Positions 20,588-29,574 of a DNA stretch of 64,000 nucleotides are shown in pieces; position 1 is the first letter of the stretch, and each line of letters starts with the position of its first letter. The translations under genes were made by a program, and so were the position numbers. The DNA comes from a bacterium YEK0313 (GTDB lineage: Bacteria; Pseudomonadota; Alphaproteobacteria; Rhizobiales; Phreatobacteraceae). The stretch covers positions 917,501 through 981,500 of the forward strand of contig CCMO02000001.1 of assembly GCA_000751295.2 (NCBI GenBank). The letters run 5' to 3'. The notes under the pieces were generated by a model, which did no database searches, had not been told where the DNA came from, and was given only the letters and a program-made list of their open reading frames with translations.

Positions 20588-21048
20588 TTCGTGGTCCGCC
20601 AGGGCCAGACGTAGCGTGCCGTCATCTGGCCATGGTCGGGGTGCGGGGCGAGCCCGTCGAGCCTGAGGCCGTGCCCCTCATAGAAGCGCCGCGCGCGCCG
20701 GTTCTCCGCGTCGGTCCTGAGCCAGAAGCCGCCATGCATCTCGCGCTTGGCTTCGTCGAGCAGCGCCGTGCCGACGCCCTGTCCCTTCAAGGCCGGCGCG
20801 ACGAAGAGCTGCCTCAGCCAGCAGGAGCTCGGCTGCATGGCGACGAAGCCGGCGAGCCTGCCGTCCGCGACCGCAAGGCGGATCCGCCAGGAACGCGCCT
20901 CCTCGCCGGCAAGGCGTTCGCGATAGGCTTCGACCGTCGGATGAGACGACAAGCCAAGCCCGATCGACCGCGCGCTGTCGTGCCAGAGCCGGGCGACGTC
21001 GGCGAGATCGTCACCGGTGAAATCCCTGAGCTGAAAGACCAACGCCAT
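20548..21048 (-). CDS. GNAT family N-acetyltransferase
   Basis: A 166-aa GNAT protein. The acetyl-CoA-binding segment is LFVAPALKGQGVGTALLDEA near residue 83, preceded by the beta-strand WLRQ, and a C-terminal RRFYEGHGLRLDG matches motif B. The substrate is unknown. ATG 21048 has a strong GGAGGT four bases upstream, which rules out the longer frame to 21711. The last 40 bases run antisense to the end of yifB. Confidence 0.88.
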   Translation of the reverse strand: MALVFQLRDFTGDDLADVARLWHDSARSIGLGLSSHPTVEAYRERLAGEEARSWRIRLAVADGRLAGFVAMQPSSCWLRQLFVAPALKGQGVGTALLDEAKREMHGGFWLRTDAENRRARRFYEGHGLRLDGLAPHPDHGQMTARYVWPWRTTNQAALDRPAGMPR

Positions 21049-21141
21049 CGGCACCTCCGCCATCGACCATATCCGGATAGGGTGGCGCATGCATGGTCCC
21101 GCATGACGAGCCGCCGGACCGACAGCGCGAGAGCAGGCCAC

Positions 21142-21645
21142 ATGAAACGGATCCTCATCACCGGCATGTCCGGAGCCGGCAAATCGGCGGTCATCCGCGA
21201 ACTCGCCGACCGCGGCCACGATGCCCGCGACCTCGACGCCCCCGTCTGGTCCGAATGGGTCGATGCCGCGCCGGAGGACAGGCTCACGCCGGCTGCCGGC
21301 CGGGACTGGGTCTGGCGCGAGGACAGGGTTCGCGCCCTGCTGTCCGAACCGCGCGCCGCGCCGCTTTTCGTCGGCGGCTGCGCCTCCAACATGCACCGGC
21401 TGTTTTCGCTGTTCGACGCCATCATCCTGCTCTCCGCGCCGGTCGATACACTGATGGCGCGGCTCGCCCGACGCGGCCCGGACGGTCATGGCCATCACGC
21501 CGACGAGCGGCGCAAGGTGGCCGCGCTGGTCGCCGAGGTCGAGCCGCTGCTGCGCCAGGCCGCAACCCATGAAATCGACAGCCGTCCGCCGGTTGCGGCC
21601 ACCGTCGAGGCGATCCTCCGCGCCGCTGGCGGCTCGCACCGGTGA
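21142..21645 (+). CDS. P-loop kinase-like AAA family ATPase
   Basis: A 167-aa single-domain P-loop protein. Walker A is GMSGAGKS at residues 8-15; the fold resembles shikimate and nucleoside kinases, with a LID-like charged segment (RLARRGPDGHGHH) near residue 106 and a strand DAIILLSAPVDTL before it. No substrate signature is recognisable. ATG 21142 begins the beta-strand leading to the P-loop; the open frame upstream to 20095 is antisense to the GNAT gene and not coding. Confidence 0.8.
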   Translation: MKRILITGMSGAGKSAVIRELADRGHDARDLDAPVWSEWVDAAPEDRLTPAAGRDWVWREDRVRALLSEPRAAPLFVGGCASNMHRLFSLFDAIILLSAPVDTLMARLARRGPDGHGHHADERRKVAALVAEVEPLLRQAATHEIDSRPPVAATVEAILRAAGGSHR

Positions 21646-21864
21646 CCGGACGGGCCGGCGGCCGCTCTCGACGGACCACCGCGCCATCGATGCGCCCTGC
21701 GGCCGGTTCACGCGGTTGATAGAGGCCTCCGATCAGACAGCTTGCAACCCTCGGAGGCATGCTGTCACGCTGCCTGGTCGCGGCGAGACTTGCCGGTAAC
21801 CGCCCGGCAACCCTATTTCTATAGTGTCCTCCGTTCCTTTTGTGACCGCGTGGAGAGGCCAGCC

Positions 21865-23946
21865 GTGGATTCAATAGCGCTCTTCGCCGGAATTGCCGCG
21901 GCTCTGGCCGTCGCGGCGCTGGCGGTGGTTGCACGGCTGGCCCATATCCGCACCGCCCTGCTCCGCAAGACCGCGGCGCTCGAAGAAACCGTCGAGACGC
22001 TCACCGACCGCGTCTTCGAGCTCGCCGAAAGCGAGGAGCGCCATCGCGACCTGGTCGATGCCCAGGGCGACCTGATCGTGCGCCGCGACCGGCAGAAGGT
22101 CATCACTTTCGCCAACCAGGCCTATGCCGCCCTCGTCGGCGAGCCGGCCGACGCCTTGATCGGCCGCACGACCACGCATCATGTCATCGAGATCGCCGCC
22201 GAGCGGCGCGAGCCGGACGGATCGCACAGCGCCGACGAACGCATCGCCACCGCCGACGGCGAACGCTGGATCGCCTGGCGTCACCATCCGGTGCGCGGCA
22301 GCGACGGCCGGCTCGACGAGATCCAGTCGGCCGGACGCGACATCACCGAGCGCAAGGCGACCGAGGCCCAGCTCGCCGAGTCGCGGGCGCGCGCGGAAAG
22401 CGCCTCCAGCGCCAAGTCGCGCTTTCTGGCGACCGTCAGCCATGAGATCCGCACGCCGCTGAACGGCATCATGGGCATGGCCGCGCTGCTGCTCGACACG
22501 CGTCTGACCCCCGAGCAGAAGACCTATGCCGCCGCGGTGAAATCGTCGGGCGAGGCGCTGCTGTCGCTGATCGACGAAATCCTCGACTTCTCCAAGATCG
22601 AGGCCGGCCGGCTCGATCTCGACGTCGCTCCCTTCGAGCTCGCCGCGGTGGTCGAGGGCGTCGCCGAGCTGCTCGGCCCGCGCGCCCACGACAAGGGGCT
22701 GGATCTTGCGACCGCCATCGCGCCCGACGTGCCGCAGCGGCTCGACGGCGACGCGACGCGGCTGCGCCAGATCCTCCTGAACCTTGCCGGCAACGCGGTG
22801 AAGTTCACCGAGACCGGCGGCGTCAGCATCACCGTCTCGCGCGCCGGAGCCGAGCTCGTCATTGCCATCGCCGATACCGGCCCGGGCATCGCCCCCGACG
22901 ATGTCGAGCGCATCTTCGACGAGTTCGAGCAGGGCGAGGCGACCTTCGCCCGGCGCCATGCCGGTACCGGACTGGGCCTCGCCATTTCGCGCCGCATCGT
23001 GGCGCGCATGGGCGGCACGCTCGGGGTCGACACCGAGCTCGGCCGCGGCTCGGTCTTCACCCTGCGCCTGCCGCTGCAGGCTGCGGCCGAACAGCCTGCC
23101 CCGCTCGGCCGGCTCGACGGGCTCAAGGTCCTGATCGTCGCCGGCTCGACGGTCGAGCCCGGCATCCTGCGCCAGCGGCTTGCGGCGCGTGGCGCCGTCG
23201 CCGTGCTCGCCGCCGGTCCTGCGGAAATTCCGGCCGGCATGCCGTTCGACACCGTGCTGATCGACCACCGGCTGGGCGACGAGACGATCGCCGCGACTCT
23301 CGCCGCGCTCGGCGGACGCGTCGAACACACCGTGCTGATGGTGCGGCCGGCCGAGCGCAGCGCGGTCGGCAGCTGGCGCGAAAAGGGCATTGCCGGCTGG
23401 CTGATCTCGCCGGTGCGCGAGGCGTCGCTCGTCGTCCAGGCCGCGCCTCGTCCAGCCGGCGATGCGGCGGCAGGCCCGGCGGAGACCGGCGAGCGGACGG
23501 CGCCGGTGCCGTCCGCTCGCGCGCTGAAAGTGCTGGTCGCCGAGGACAACGAGATCAATGCCCTGCTGGTACGCCGGCTCCTTGAAAAGCTCGGCCACGA
23601 AACCGTCTGGGTGCGCGACGGCCACGCCGCCGTCGCGGCCGCGCTTGCGCCGGGCGGCGCCTTCGACCTGGTGCTGATGGACATGCAGATGCCCGAATGC
23701 GACGGGCTGACGGCGACCCGCATGATCCGCGAGAAGGAGACCGGCGGGCGGCGCCTGCCGATCATCGCGGTGACCGCCAATGCCTTCGTCGAGGATCGCG
23801 CTGCGGCGATCGCCGCCGGCATGGATGCCTTCGTCACCAAGCCGCTCGATCGCGACCGCCTCGCCGAAACGCTGGAGCTCTATGGACCGGTCACCACGCC
23901 AGACCGTGCGCCCGAAGGGCGGCAGCCAGCGCAGCAGCATCCGTGA
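21865..23946 (+). CDS. Hybrid sensor histidine kinase/response regulator
   Basis: A 693-aa membrane-anchored hybrid kinase. One hydrophobic segment at about residues 5-25, a coiled coil, a PAS domain (about 55-165), HisKA with H193 in VSHEIRTPLNG, HATPase_c with an N-box (ILLNLAGNAVKFT), DTGPGIAPDD and GTGLGLAIS, then two receiver-like domains. The first (about 425-535) lacks the acidic pair and looks degenerate. The second (about 550-690) is complete, with EDN, D606 in LMDMQMP and the TKPL lysine. The start is GTG 21865 with GGAGAGG before it, not the 41-codon-longer frame. The 3' end overlaps the HAD gene by 56 bp. Confidence 0.9.
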   Translation: MDSIALFAGIAAALAVAALAVVARLAHIRTALLRKTAALEETVETLTDRVFELAESEERHRDLVDAQGDLIVRRDRQKVITFANQAYAALVGEPADALIGRTTTHHVIEIAAERREPDGSHSADERIATADGERWIAWRHHPVRGSDGRLDEIQSAGRDITERKATEAQLAESRARAESASSAKSRFLATVSHEIRTPLNGIMGMAALLLDTRLTPEQKTYAAAVKSSGEALLSLIDEILDFSKIEAGRLDLDVAPFELAAVVEGVAELLGPRAHDKGLDLATAIAPDVPQRLDGDATRLRQILLNLAGNAVKFTETGGVSITVSRAGAELVIAIADTGPGIAPDDVERIFDEFEQGEATFARRHAGTGLGLAISRRIVARMGGTLGVDTELGRGSVFTLRLPLQAAAEQPAPLGRLDGLKVLIVAGSTVEPGILRQRLAARGAVAVLAAGPAEIPAGMPFDTVLIDHRLGDETIAATLAALGGRVEHTVLMVRPAERSAVGSWREKGIAGWLISPVREASLVVQAAPRPAGDAAAGPAETGERTAPVPSARALKVLVAEDNEINALLVRRLLEKLGHETVWVRDGHAAVAAALAPGGAFDLVLMDMQMPECDGLTATRMIREKETGGRRLPIIAVTANAFVEDRAAAIAAGMDAFVTKPLDRDRLAETLELYGPVTTPDRAPEGRQPAQQHP

Positions 23947-24502
23947 AGACGATCCCGGTCATGCCCTCGGCACGGGCTGCCGCCACATTGGCCTCGATAT
24001 CGTCGATGAAGACGAGGCGCTCGGGGCTCAGTCCGTAGCGGGCGCAGAGCGCCCGGTAGATCCGCGGATCCGGCTTGTTGAGCCTTTCGTCGGCGGACAG
24101 GACGAGGCCGGTGAAGGCGCCGAGGAAGGGGTAGGACGGAGCGATCTGGTCGAACAGTTCCCGCGAGAAGTTCGAGAGGCCATAGACGGGCCCCCGCGCC
24201 GCCAGCGCCTCGAAGATCGCCCGCGTGCCCGGCACCTCGCCGGGCAGGCTTTCGGCATACTGCTCATAGAAGCCGGCGAGCACATGGGCATAGTGCGGGA
24301 AGCGGCGGCTGGCCTCGGCCACCGCCTCGGCGACGCTGCGCCCGGCATCCTGGCGTCCATGCCAGGTGGTGAAATCGGTCTCGGCCATGAAGCGGTCGAT
24401 CGCCGCTTCGTCGGCGAGGAAACGGGCGAGGCCGCGGCGCGGCTCCCAGCGGATCAGGACCCGGCCGATGTCGAAGACCGGCAGAAGCGGCTGCGATACC
24501 AT
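23891..24502 (-). CDS. HAD family hydrolase (YihX-like)
   Basis: A 203-aa haloacid dehalogenase-type phosphatase. Motif I is VFDIGRVL (nucleophile D11), motif II LSNFS, the motif III lysine lies in NKPDPRIY and motif IV is FIDDIEAN. The second aspartate usual in phosphatase motif I (DxD) is glycine, as in the YihX-like subgroup, where FD-x-GNV is common. The substrate is unknown. It overlaps the 3' end of the convergent hybrid kinase by 56 bp and is divergent from the GGDEF-EAL gene. Confidence 0.88.
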   Translation of the reverse strand: MVSQPLLPVFDIGRVLIRWEPRRGLARFLADEAAIDRFMAETDFTTWHGRQDAGRSVAEAVAEASRRFPHYAHVLAGFYEQYAESLPGEVPGTRAIFEALAARGPVYGLSNFSRELFDQIAPSYPFLGAFTGLVLSADERLNKPDPRIYRALCARYGLSPERLVFIDDIEANVAAARAEGMTGIVFTDAAALAAALRAHGLAW

Positions 24503-24607
24503 ATGATGCTACCTGCACCTGTGCGAATTTAGCGTTGAATCTCACGAACTTAACGGACTGATAAAACTCGTTTGGCGAAAATCGGGCAACAGCATCCGGT
24601 TCCGCAC

Positions 24608-27187
24608 ATGGCAGGCCAACAGATCGCCCACCCTCAGGACGCCTCGGGCCGTGCCTCAGCGCCCGTTGCAGGCGATGCGGCATTGCTGGCCCGCGCGCTG
24701 CATCTGGCGCGCATGGGATATTGGAAGGCGAACGGGCCCGAGGCCACGCAGCTGTGGATCTCGCCGGAGCTGGCGGAGCTCTACCAGCTCTCGACACCGA
24801 CCGGCATGGTGGCGCTCGAAACCATCCGCAGCAGCTATCTCGGCGACGGGCCGGACGAGCTGGCGCGCCATTTCGACGCCTGCTGGCGCACCGGCCGGTC
24901 CTATACCGTGCGCGGCACCTATCTGCGCCCGGACGGCGAGCGCCGCGAGATGATCGTCCATGGCGAGGCCGAGCGCGACGCCGACGGCCGGATCGCCGCG
25001 GTCTGCGGCATCTGCCGCGACATCACCGACGAAACCGAGGCGCTGCGCCGGCTGGCCGAAAGCGAGCAGCGCCTGATGGACTTCGTCAGCACGGCCTCGG
25101 ACTGGTGCTGGCAGACGGATGCCGAGCACCGCTTCATCGATTTCGCTCCCGGCACGGCCTGGCCGACCAATGTCACCATGCCGACCGTCGACGGGCTGAC
25201 CCGGCGCGACCTGCCGATCGTGCCCGAGGACCGGGCCGTCATCGAGCAGCATTTTGCCGATCTCGCCGCGCGCCGACCGTTTCGCGATCTCGTCTACAGC
25301 ATCCAGAATCCGGGCGAGCCGAGCATCACCATCCGTTCCAGCGGCAAGCCGGTCTTCGCCGCAGACGGCACCTTTCTCGGCTATCGCGGCACGGCGAGCG
25401 ACATTTCCCAGCTGCGCCAGGCCGAAAGCCTCCTGACCCAGCGCACCGAGGCGCTGCGCGAGGCGCATCGTCTCGGCAAGATCGGCACCTGGACCTATCG
25501 CCTGCGCGCCGAGCGCGTCACCTGGGCCCACGAATGTTTCGCCCTGCTCGGCCTCGATCGCGACCGCTTCGACCCGACCCATGCCAATGTCCTCGCCCAT
25601 TTCCTCGGCGACGGCGCCGGGCGGATCGTTGCCCTGCAGAAGCTGGTGATCCGCACCAAGCGCACCGAGACGATCGACGTCCAGGCCCGGCGCGCCGACG
25701 GCTCGATCGGCGACTTCGCCCTGACCTGCAAGGCGGAGATCGACGCCGAGGGTCGGGTGCTTGGCCTCATCGGCACGCTGCAGGACATTTCCGAGCGCAA
25801 GGAGGCCGAGCGCCGGCTGGAGGCCCTCGCCTATCGCGACCCGCTGACCGGGCTTGCCAACCGGGCCCTGTTCAAGCGCGAGCTGGCAACCGTCATCGAC
25901 GGCTGCTTCCGCCAGGGACGCGCCGCCGCACTGCTGCTGATCGACCTCGACCGTTTCAAGGAGGTCAACGATTCGCTCGGCCATGCGGCGGGCGACGAAC
26001 TGCTCGCCAAGGTCGCCGGCCTGCTGCGCGCAGAGCTGGGGCCGAAGGCCTTCATCGCCCGGCTCGGCGGCGACGAATTCGCCGTTCTGCCGGAACGGCG
26101 CGGCGAGGACGCCGATATTGCCGCCATGGCCGACACCATCGTCGCGCGGCTGACCGGGCCGATCGACCTGACCGACGGCGAGGCCTTCATCGGCGCGACC
26201 GTCGGCATCGCCAAGCTGCCGGAGGACGGCGCCACTGTCGACGAGGCGATGCGCAATGCCGACCTCGCGCTCTACATGGCCAAGGAGGCCGGGCGCGGCC
26301 GCAGCATGGTCTTCGCCCCCGCCTATGCCCAGGCCGTGGAACAGCGTCTCGACCTCGGCCGGCATCTGCGCCGCGCCATCGACGAAGGCACGCTCCACGC
26401 CCATTACCAGGCCCAGGTCGAGCTGCCTGCCCGCAAGGTGGTCGGCTTCGAGGCGCTGCTGCGCTGGAACCACCCGGAGCGCGGGCCGGTTTCGCCGGCC
26501 GAGTTCATTCCGGTCGCCGAAAGCTCCGGCCTCATCGTCGATCTCGGCCTGTGGGTGCTGCGCGAGGCCTGCCGGCAGGCGCAGAGCTGGATCGAGGAGG
26601 GCCTGCCGACCCGCGGGGTCGCCGTCAACGTGTCGCCGGCGCAGTTCTGGAACATGGATTTCGAGACCGCCGTCTCCGCCGTGCTGGCCGAGACCGGCCT
26701 GCCGCCGCACCTGCTCTGCCTCGAACTGACCGAGAGCCTGTTCGTCGATCACACCGAGCAGCGCATCAGCCGGACCCTGACGGCCCTCTCCGCGCTCGGC
26801 GTGCGCCTGGCGCTCGATGATTTCGGCACCGGCTATTCGTCACTCGGCTATCTCACCCGCCTGCCCTTCGACCGGCTGAAGGTGGACCGCTCCTTCGTCG
26901 ACGGCATTGCGACGCGGCCGGAAAAACGCAAGCTGCTCGGCGGCATCATCGCGCTGTCGCGCGGCCTCGGCATGTCGGTCGTCGCCGAGGGCGCCGAGCG
27001 GGAGGCCGAGGTCGAGGTGCTGACCGAGCTCGGCTGCGACTGCGTTCAGGGCTTCGTCTTCGCGCGCCCGGTGCCGCCGGAGGCGGCGCCCGCCATTGCC
27101 CGCGCGATCGAGGCCTCCGTCGAGGCGCCGAGCCTCGTGCCGGGCGAACAGGACGGCGACTTCGACACCGCCCCGATCGGCCTCTAG
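24608..27187 (+). CDS. PAS-GGDEF-EAL cyclic-di-GMP signalling protein
   Basis: A cytoplasmic protein of about 859 aa with three PAS/PAC modules (about residues 30-145, 150-285, 290-405), a GGDEF domain with intact GGDEF at residues 487-491 and an EAL domain with E615-A-L-L-R, LALDDFGTGYSS and LKVDRSFV. All core catalytic motifs are present, so it could both make and degrade c-di-GMP. The RxxD product-inhibition site before GGDEF is missing. No transmembrane segment is seen. The start is uncertain: ATG 24608 or TTG 24572, neither with a good ribosome site. It ends three bases before convergent maeB. Confidence 0.9.
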   Translation: MAGQQIAHPQDASGRASAPVAGDAALLARALHLARMGYWKANGPEATQLWISPELAELYQLSTPTGMVALETIRSSYLGDGPDELARHFDACWRTGRSYTVRGTYLRPDGERREMIVHGEAERDADGRIAAVCGICRDITDETEALRRLAESEQRLMDFVSTASDWCWQTDAEHRFIDFAPGTAWPTNVTMPTVDGLTRRDLPIVPEDRAVIEQHFADLAARRPFRDLVYSIQNPGEPSITIRSSGKPVFAADGTFLGYRGTASDISQLRQAESLLTQRTEALREAHRLGKIGTWTYRLRAERVTWAHECFALLGLDRDRFDPTHANVLAHFLGDGAGRIVALQKLVIRTKRTETIDVQARRADGSIGDFALTCKAEIDAEGRVLGLIGTLQDISERKEAERRLEALAYRDPLTGLANRALFKRELATVIDGCFRQGRAAALLLIDLDRFKEVNDSLGHAAGDELLAKVAGLLRAELGPKAFIARLGGDEFAVLPERRGEDADIAAMADTIVARLTGPIDLTDGEAFIGATVGIAKLPEDGATVDEAMRNADLALYMAKEAGRGRSMVFAPAYAQAVEQRLDLGRHLRRAIDEGTLHAHYQAQVELPARKVVGFEALLRWNHPERGPVSPAEFIPVAESSGLIVDLGLWVLREACRQAQSWIEEGLPTRGVAVNVSPAQFWNMDFETAVSAVLAETGLPPHLLCLELTESLFVDHTEQRISRTLTALSALGVRLALDDFGTGYSSLGYLTRLPFDRLKVDRSFVDGIATRPEKRKLLGGIIALSRGLGMSVVAEGAEREAEVEVLTELGCDCVQGFVFARPVPPEAAPAIARAIEASVEAPSLVPGEQDGDFDTAPIGL

Positions 27188-27190
27188 CGG

Positions 27191-29476
27191 TCACCCGCCG
27201 ACATTGTAGGCGGCGAGCGCCGCCATATTGACGAGATCGGTGTCGCGCGCGCCGAGCGGCACGATCTGCACGGGCTTGTCGAGGCCGACCAGCAGCGGCC
27301 CGATGACGGTCGCCCCGGCCAGCTCCTGCATCATCTTGGTGGAGATGGAGGCGGAGTGGAAGGCCGGCATGACCAGCACATTGGCCGGGCCCGACAGGCG
27401 GCAGAACGGATAGGCCTGCATGAGATCGCGGTTGAGCGCGACGTCGGCGGCCATCTCGCCGTCATATTCGAAATCGACCCGCTTGCTGTCGAGAATCCTG
27501 ACGGCCTCGATCACCTTGTCGGAGCGCTCGCCGCGCGGATGGCCGAAGGTCGAATAGGCGAGCAGCGCCACCCGCGGCTCGGTGCCGAGACGCCGGGCGG
27601 CATGGGCCGCCTCGATCGCGATCTCTGCGAGTTCCTGCGCCGTCGGCATTTCGGTGATCGCCGTGTCGGCGACCAGCACCGTGCGGCCGCGCGACAGGAC
27701 GATCGACACGCCGATCAGCCGGTGTCCCGGCTTGGTGTCGATCACCCTCAGCACATCCTCGAGCGCCGAGGAATAGTTGCGCGTCACGCCCGTCACCATG
27801 CCGTCGGCGTCGCCCGCCGCGACCATGGCGGCGCCGAACACGTTGCGGTCCTGGTTGACCAGGCGCTGGCAGTCGCGGAACAGGTAGCCCTGGCGCTGCA
27901 GCCGCTCGTAGAGCTGGCTGGCATAGTCGGCATTGCGCGTCGACAGCCGGGCATTGGCGATCTCGATGCCGTCCTTCAGCTCGATGCCGGCGCCCGCGGC
28001 GGTCTGGCGCACGCGGTCCTCGCGGCCGACCAGGATGGCGGTGCCCAGGCCCTGGTTGACGAAGCTCTGCGCGGCACGGATCACCTGCTCCTCCTCGCCC
28101 TCGGCGAAGACGACGCGGCGCGGCGACCGGCGGGCACGTTCGAAGATGCGGGCGAGCACGCCGGCGACCGGGTTGAGCCTTGCGATCAGCTCCGCCTTGT
28201 AGGCGGCCAGGTCGATGATCGGCCGGCGCGCGACGCCGGTATCCATCGCCGCCTTCGCCACCGCGATCGGCACCGCATACATGAGGCGCGGATCGAACGG
28301 CACGGGGATGATGTAGTCCGGGCCGAATTTCGGCCGGCCGCCGCCATAGGCCGCGGCGACCTCGTCGGGCACGTCCTGGCGGGCGAGATCGGCGAGCGCC
28401 TCGGCCGCGGCGATCTTCATTTCCATGTTGATCTGCGTCGCGCGCACGTCGAGCGCGCCGCGGAACAGGAACGGGAAGCCGAGAACGTTGTTGACCTGGT
28501 TCGGATAGTCCGAGCGGCCGGTGGCCACGATCGCGTCGGAACGGATCGCGTGGACCTCCTCTGGCGTGATCTCCGGATCGGGATTGGCCATGGCGAAGAT
28601 GATCGGCTTCGGCGCCATCGACTGGACCATTTCGGGCGTCAGCGCGCCCTTCACCGACAGGCCGAAGAAGACGTCGGCGCCCTTCACCGCATCGGCCAGC
28701 GAGCGGGCGTCGGTGACAACGGCGTGGCCCGACTTCCACTGGTTCATGCCCTCGGTACGGCCGCGGTAGATGGTGCCCTTGGTGTCGCAGAGGATGACGT
28801 TGTCGGGCGTGAAGCCCATCGCCTTCAGAAGCTCGACGCAGGCGATGCCGGCAGCGCCCGCGCCGTTCACCACGAGCTTCGTGTCCTTCACCGTGCGGCC
28901 GGTGAGGTCGAGCGCGTTGATGAGGCCGGCCGCGGCGATGATCGCGGTGCCGTGCTGGTCGTCATGGAACACCGGAATGTCCATGAGCTCCTGCAGGCGC
29001 TGCTCGATGATGAAGCACTCGGGCGCCTTGATGTCCTCGAGATTGATGCCGCCGAAGGACGGCCCGAGATAGCGCACCGCCTCGATGAACTTGTCGGCAT
29101 CCTCGGTATCGACCTCAAGGTCGATCGAATCGACGTCGGCGAAGCGCTTGAACAGGACCGCCTTGCCCTCCATCACCGGTTTGGAGGCGAGCGCGCCGAG
29201 ATTGCCAAGGCCCAGAATGGCGCTGCCATTGGTGATGACGGCAACCATGTTGCCGCGCGCGGTATAGTCGAAGGCGCGGTTGGCATCCTCGGCAATGGCG
29301 AGAACCGGCACGGCGACACCCGGCGAATAGGCGAGCGACAGGTCGCGCTGCGTCGCCATCGGCTTGGTCGGTACGACTTCCAGCTTGCCTGGCTTGCCGA
29401 TCTGATGAAATGCGAGCGCTTCCTGATCGGTGATCGTCGGGCGATTGCGTTTGCCGGATGTGCTGTCGGTCGTCAT
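27191..29476 (-). CDS. maeB: NADP-dependent malic enzyme with C-terminal phosphotransacetylase-like domain
   Basis: A 761-aa MaeB-type enzyme that oxidatively decarboxylates malate to pyruvate with NADP. The malic domain (about residues 20-155) has VPVFHDDQHGTA, the NAD-binding domain holds VVNGAGAAGIACVE near residue 200, and the last 320 residues form the PTA_PTB domain that regulates MaeB in response to acetyl-CoA. Length matches E. coli MaeB. In an organism with the ethylmalonyl-CoA pathway it supplies pyruvate and NADPH from C4 acids. A ribosome site (GGAAG...AAGAAC) precedes the ATG. Confidence 0.95.
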   Translation of the reverse strand: MTTDSTSGKRNRPTITDQEALAFHQIGKPGKLEVVPTKPMATQRDLSLAYSPGVAVPVLAIAEDANRAFDYTARGNMVAVITNGSAILGLGNLGALASKPVMEGKAVLFKRFADVDSIDLEVDTEDADKFIEAVRYLGPSFGGINLEDIKAPECFIIEQRLQELMDIPVFHDDQHGTAIIAAAGLINALDLTGRTVKDTKLVVNGAGAAGIACVELLKAMGFTPDNVILCDTKGTIYRGRTEGMNQWKSGHAVVTDARSLADAVKGADVFFGLSVKGALTPEMVQSMAPKPIIFAMANPDPEITPEEVHAIRSDAIVATGRSDYPNQVNNVLGFPFLFRGALDVRATQINMEMKIAAAEALADLARQDVPDEVAAAYGGGRPKFGPDYIIPVPFDPRLMYAVPIAVAKAAMDTGVARRPIIDLAAYKAELIARLNPVAGVLARIFERARRSPRRVVFAEGEEEQVIRAAQSFVNQGLGTAILVGREDRVRQTAAGAGIELKDGIEIANARLSTRNADYASQLYERLQRQGYLFRDCQRLVNQDRNVFGAAMVAAGDADGMVTGVTRNYSSALEDVLRVIDTKPGHRLIGVSIVLSRGRTVLVADTAITEMPTAQELAEIAIEAAHAARRLGTEPRVALLAYSTFGHPRGERSDKVIEAVRILDSKRVDFEYDGEMAADVALNRDLMQAYPFCRLSGPANVLVMPAFHSASISTKMMQELAGATVIGPLLVGLDKPVQIVPLGARDTDLVNMAALAAYNVGG

Positions 29477-29574
29477 CGTTGTTCTTTGGCTTCCAAGGGC
29501 TTGGGCGGACGACCTTAAGGGGCGGCCGACGCCGCGGCAACGGGTCGACCGGCCGATGGATAACGGCGCCGGCG

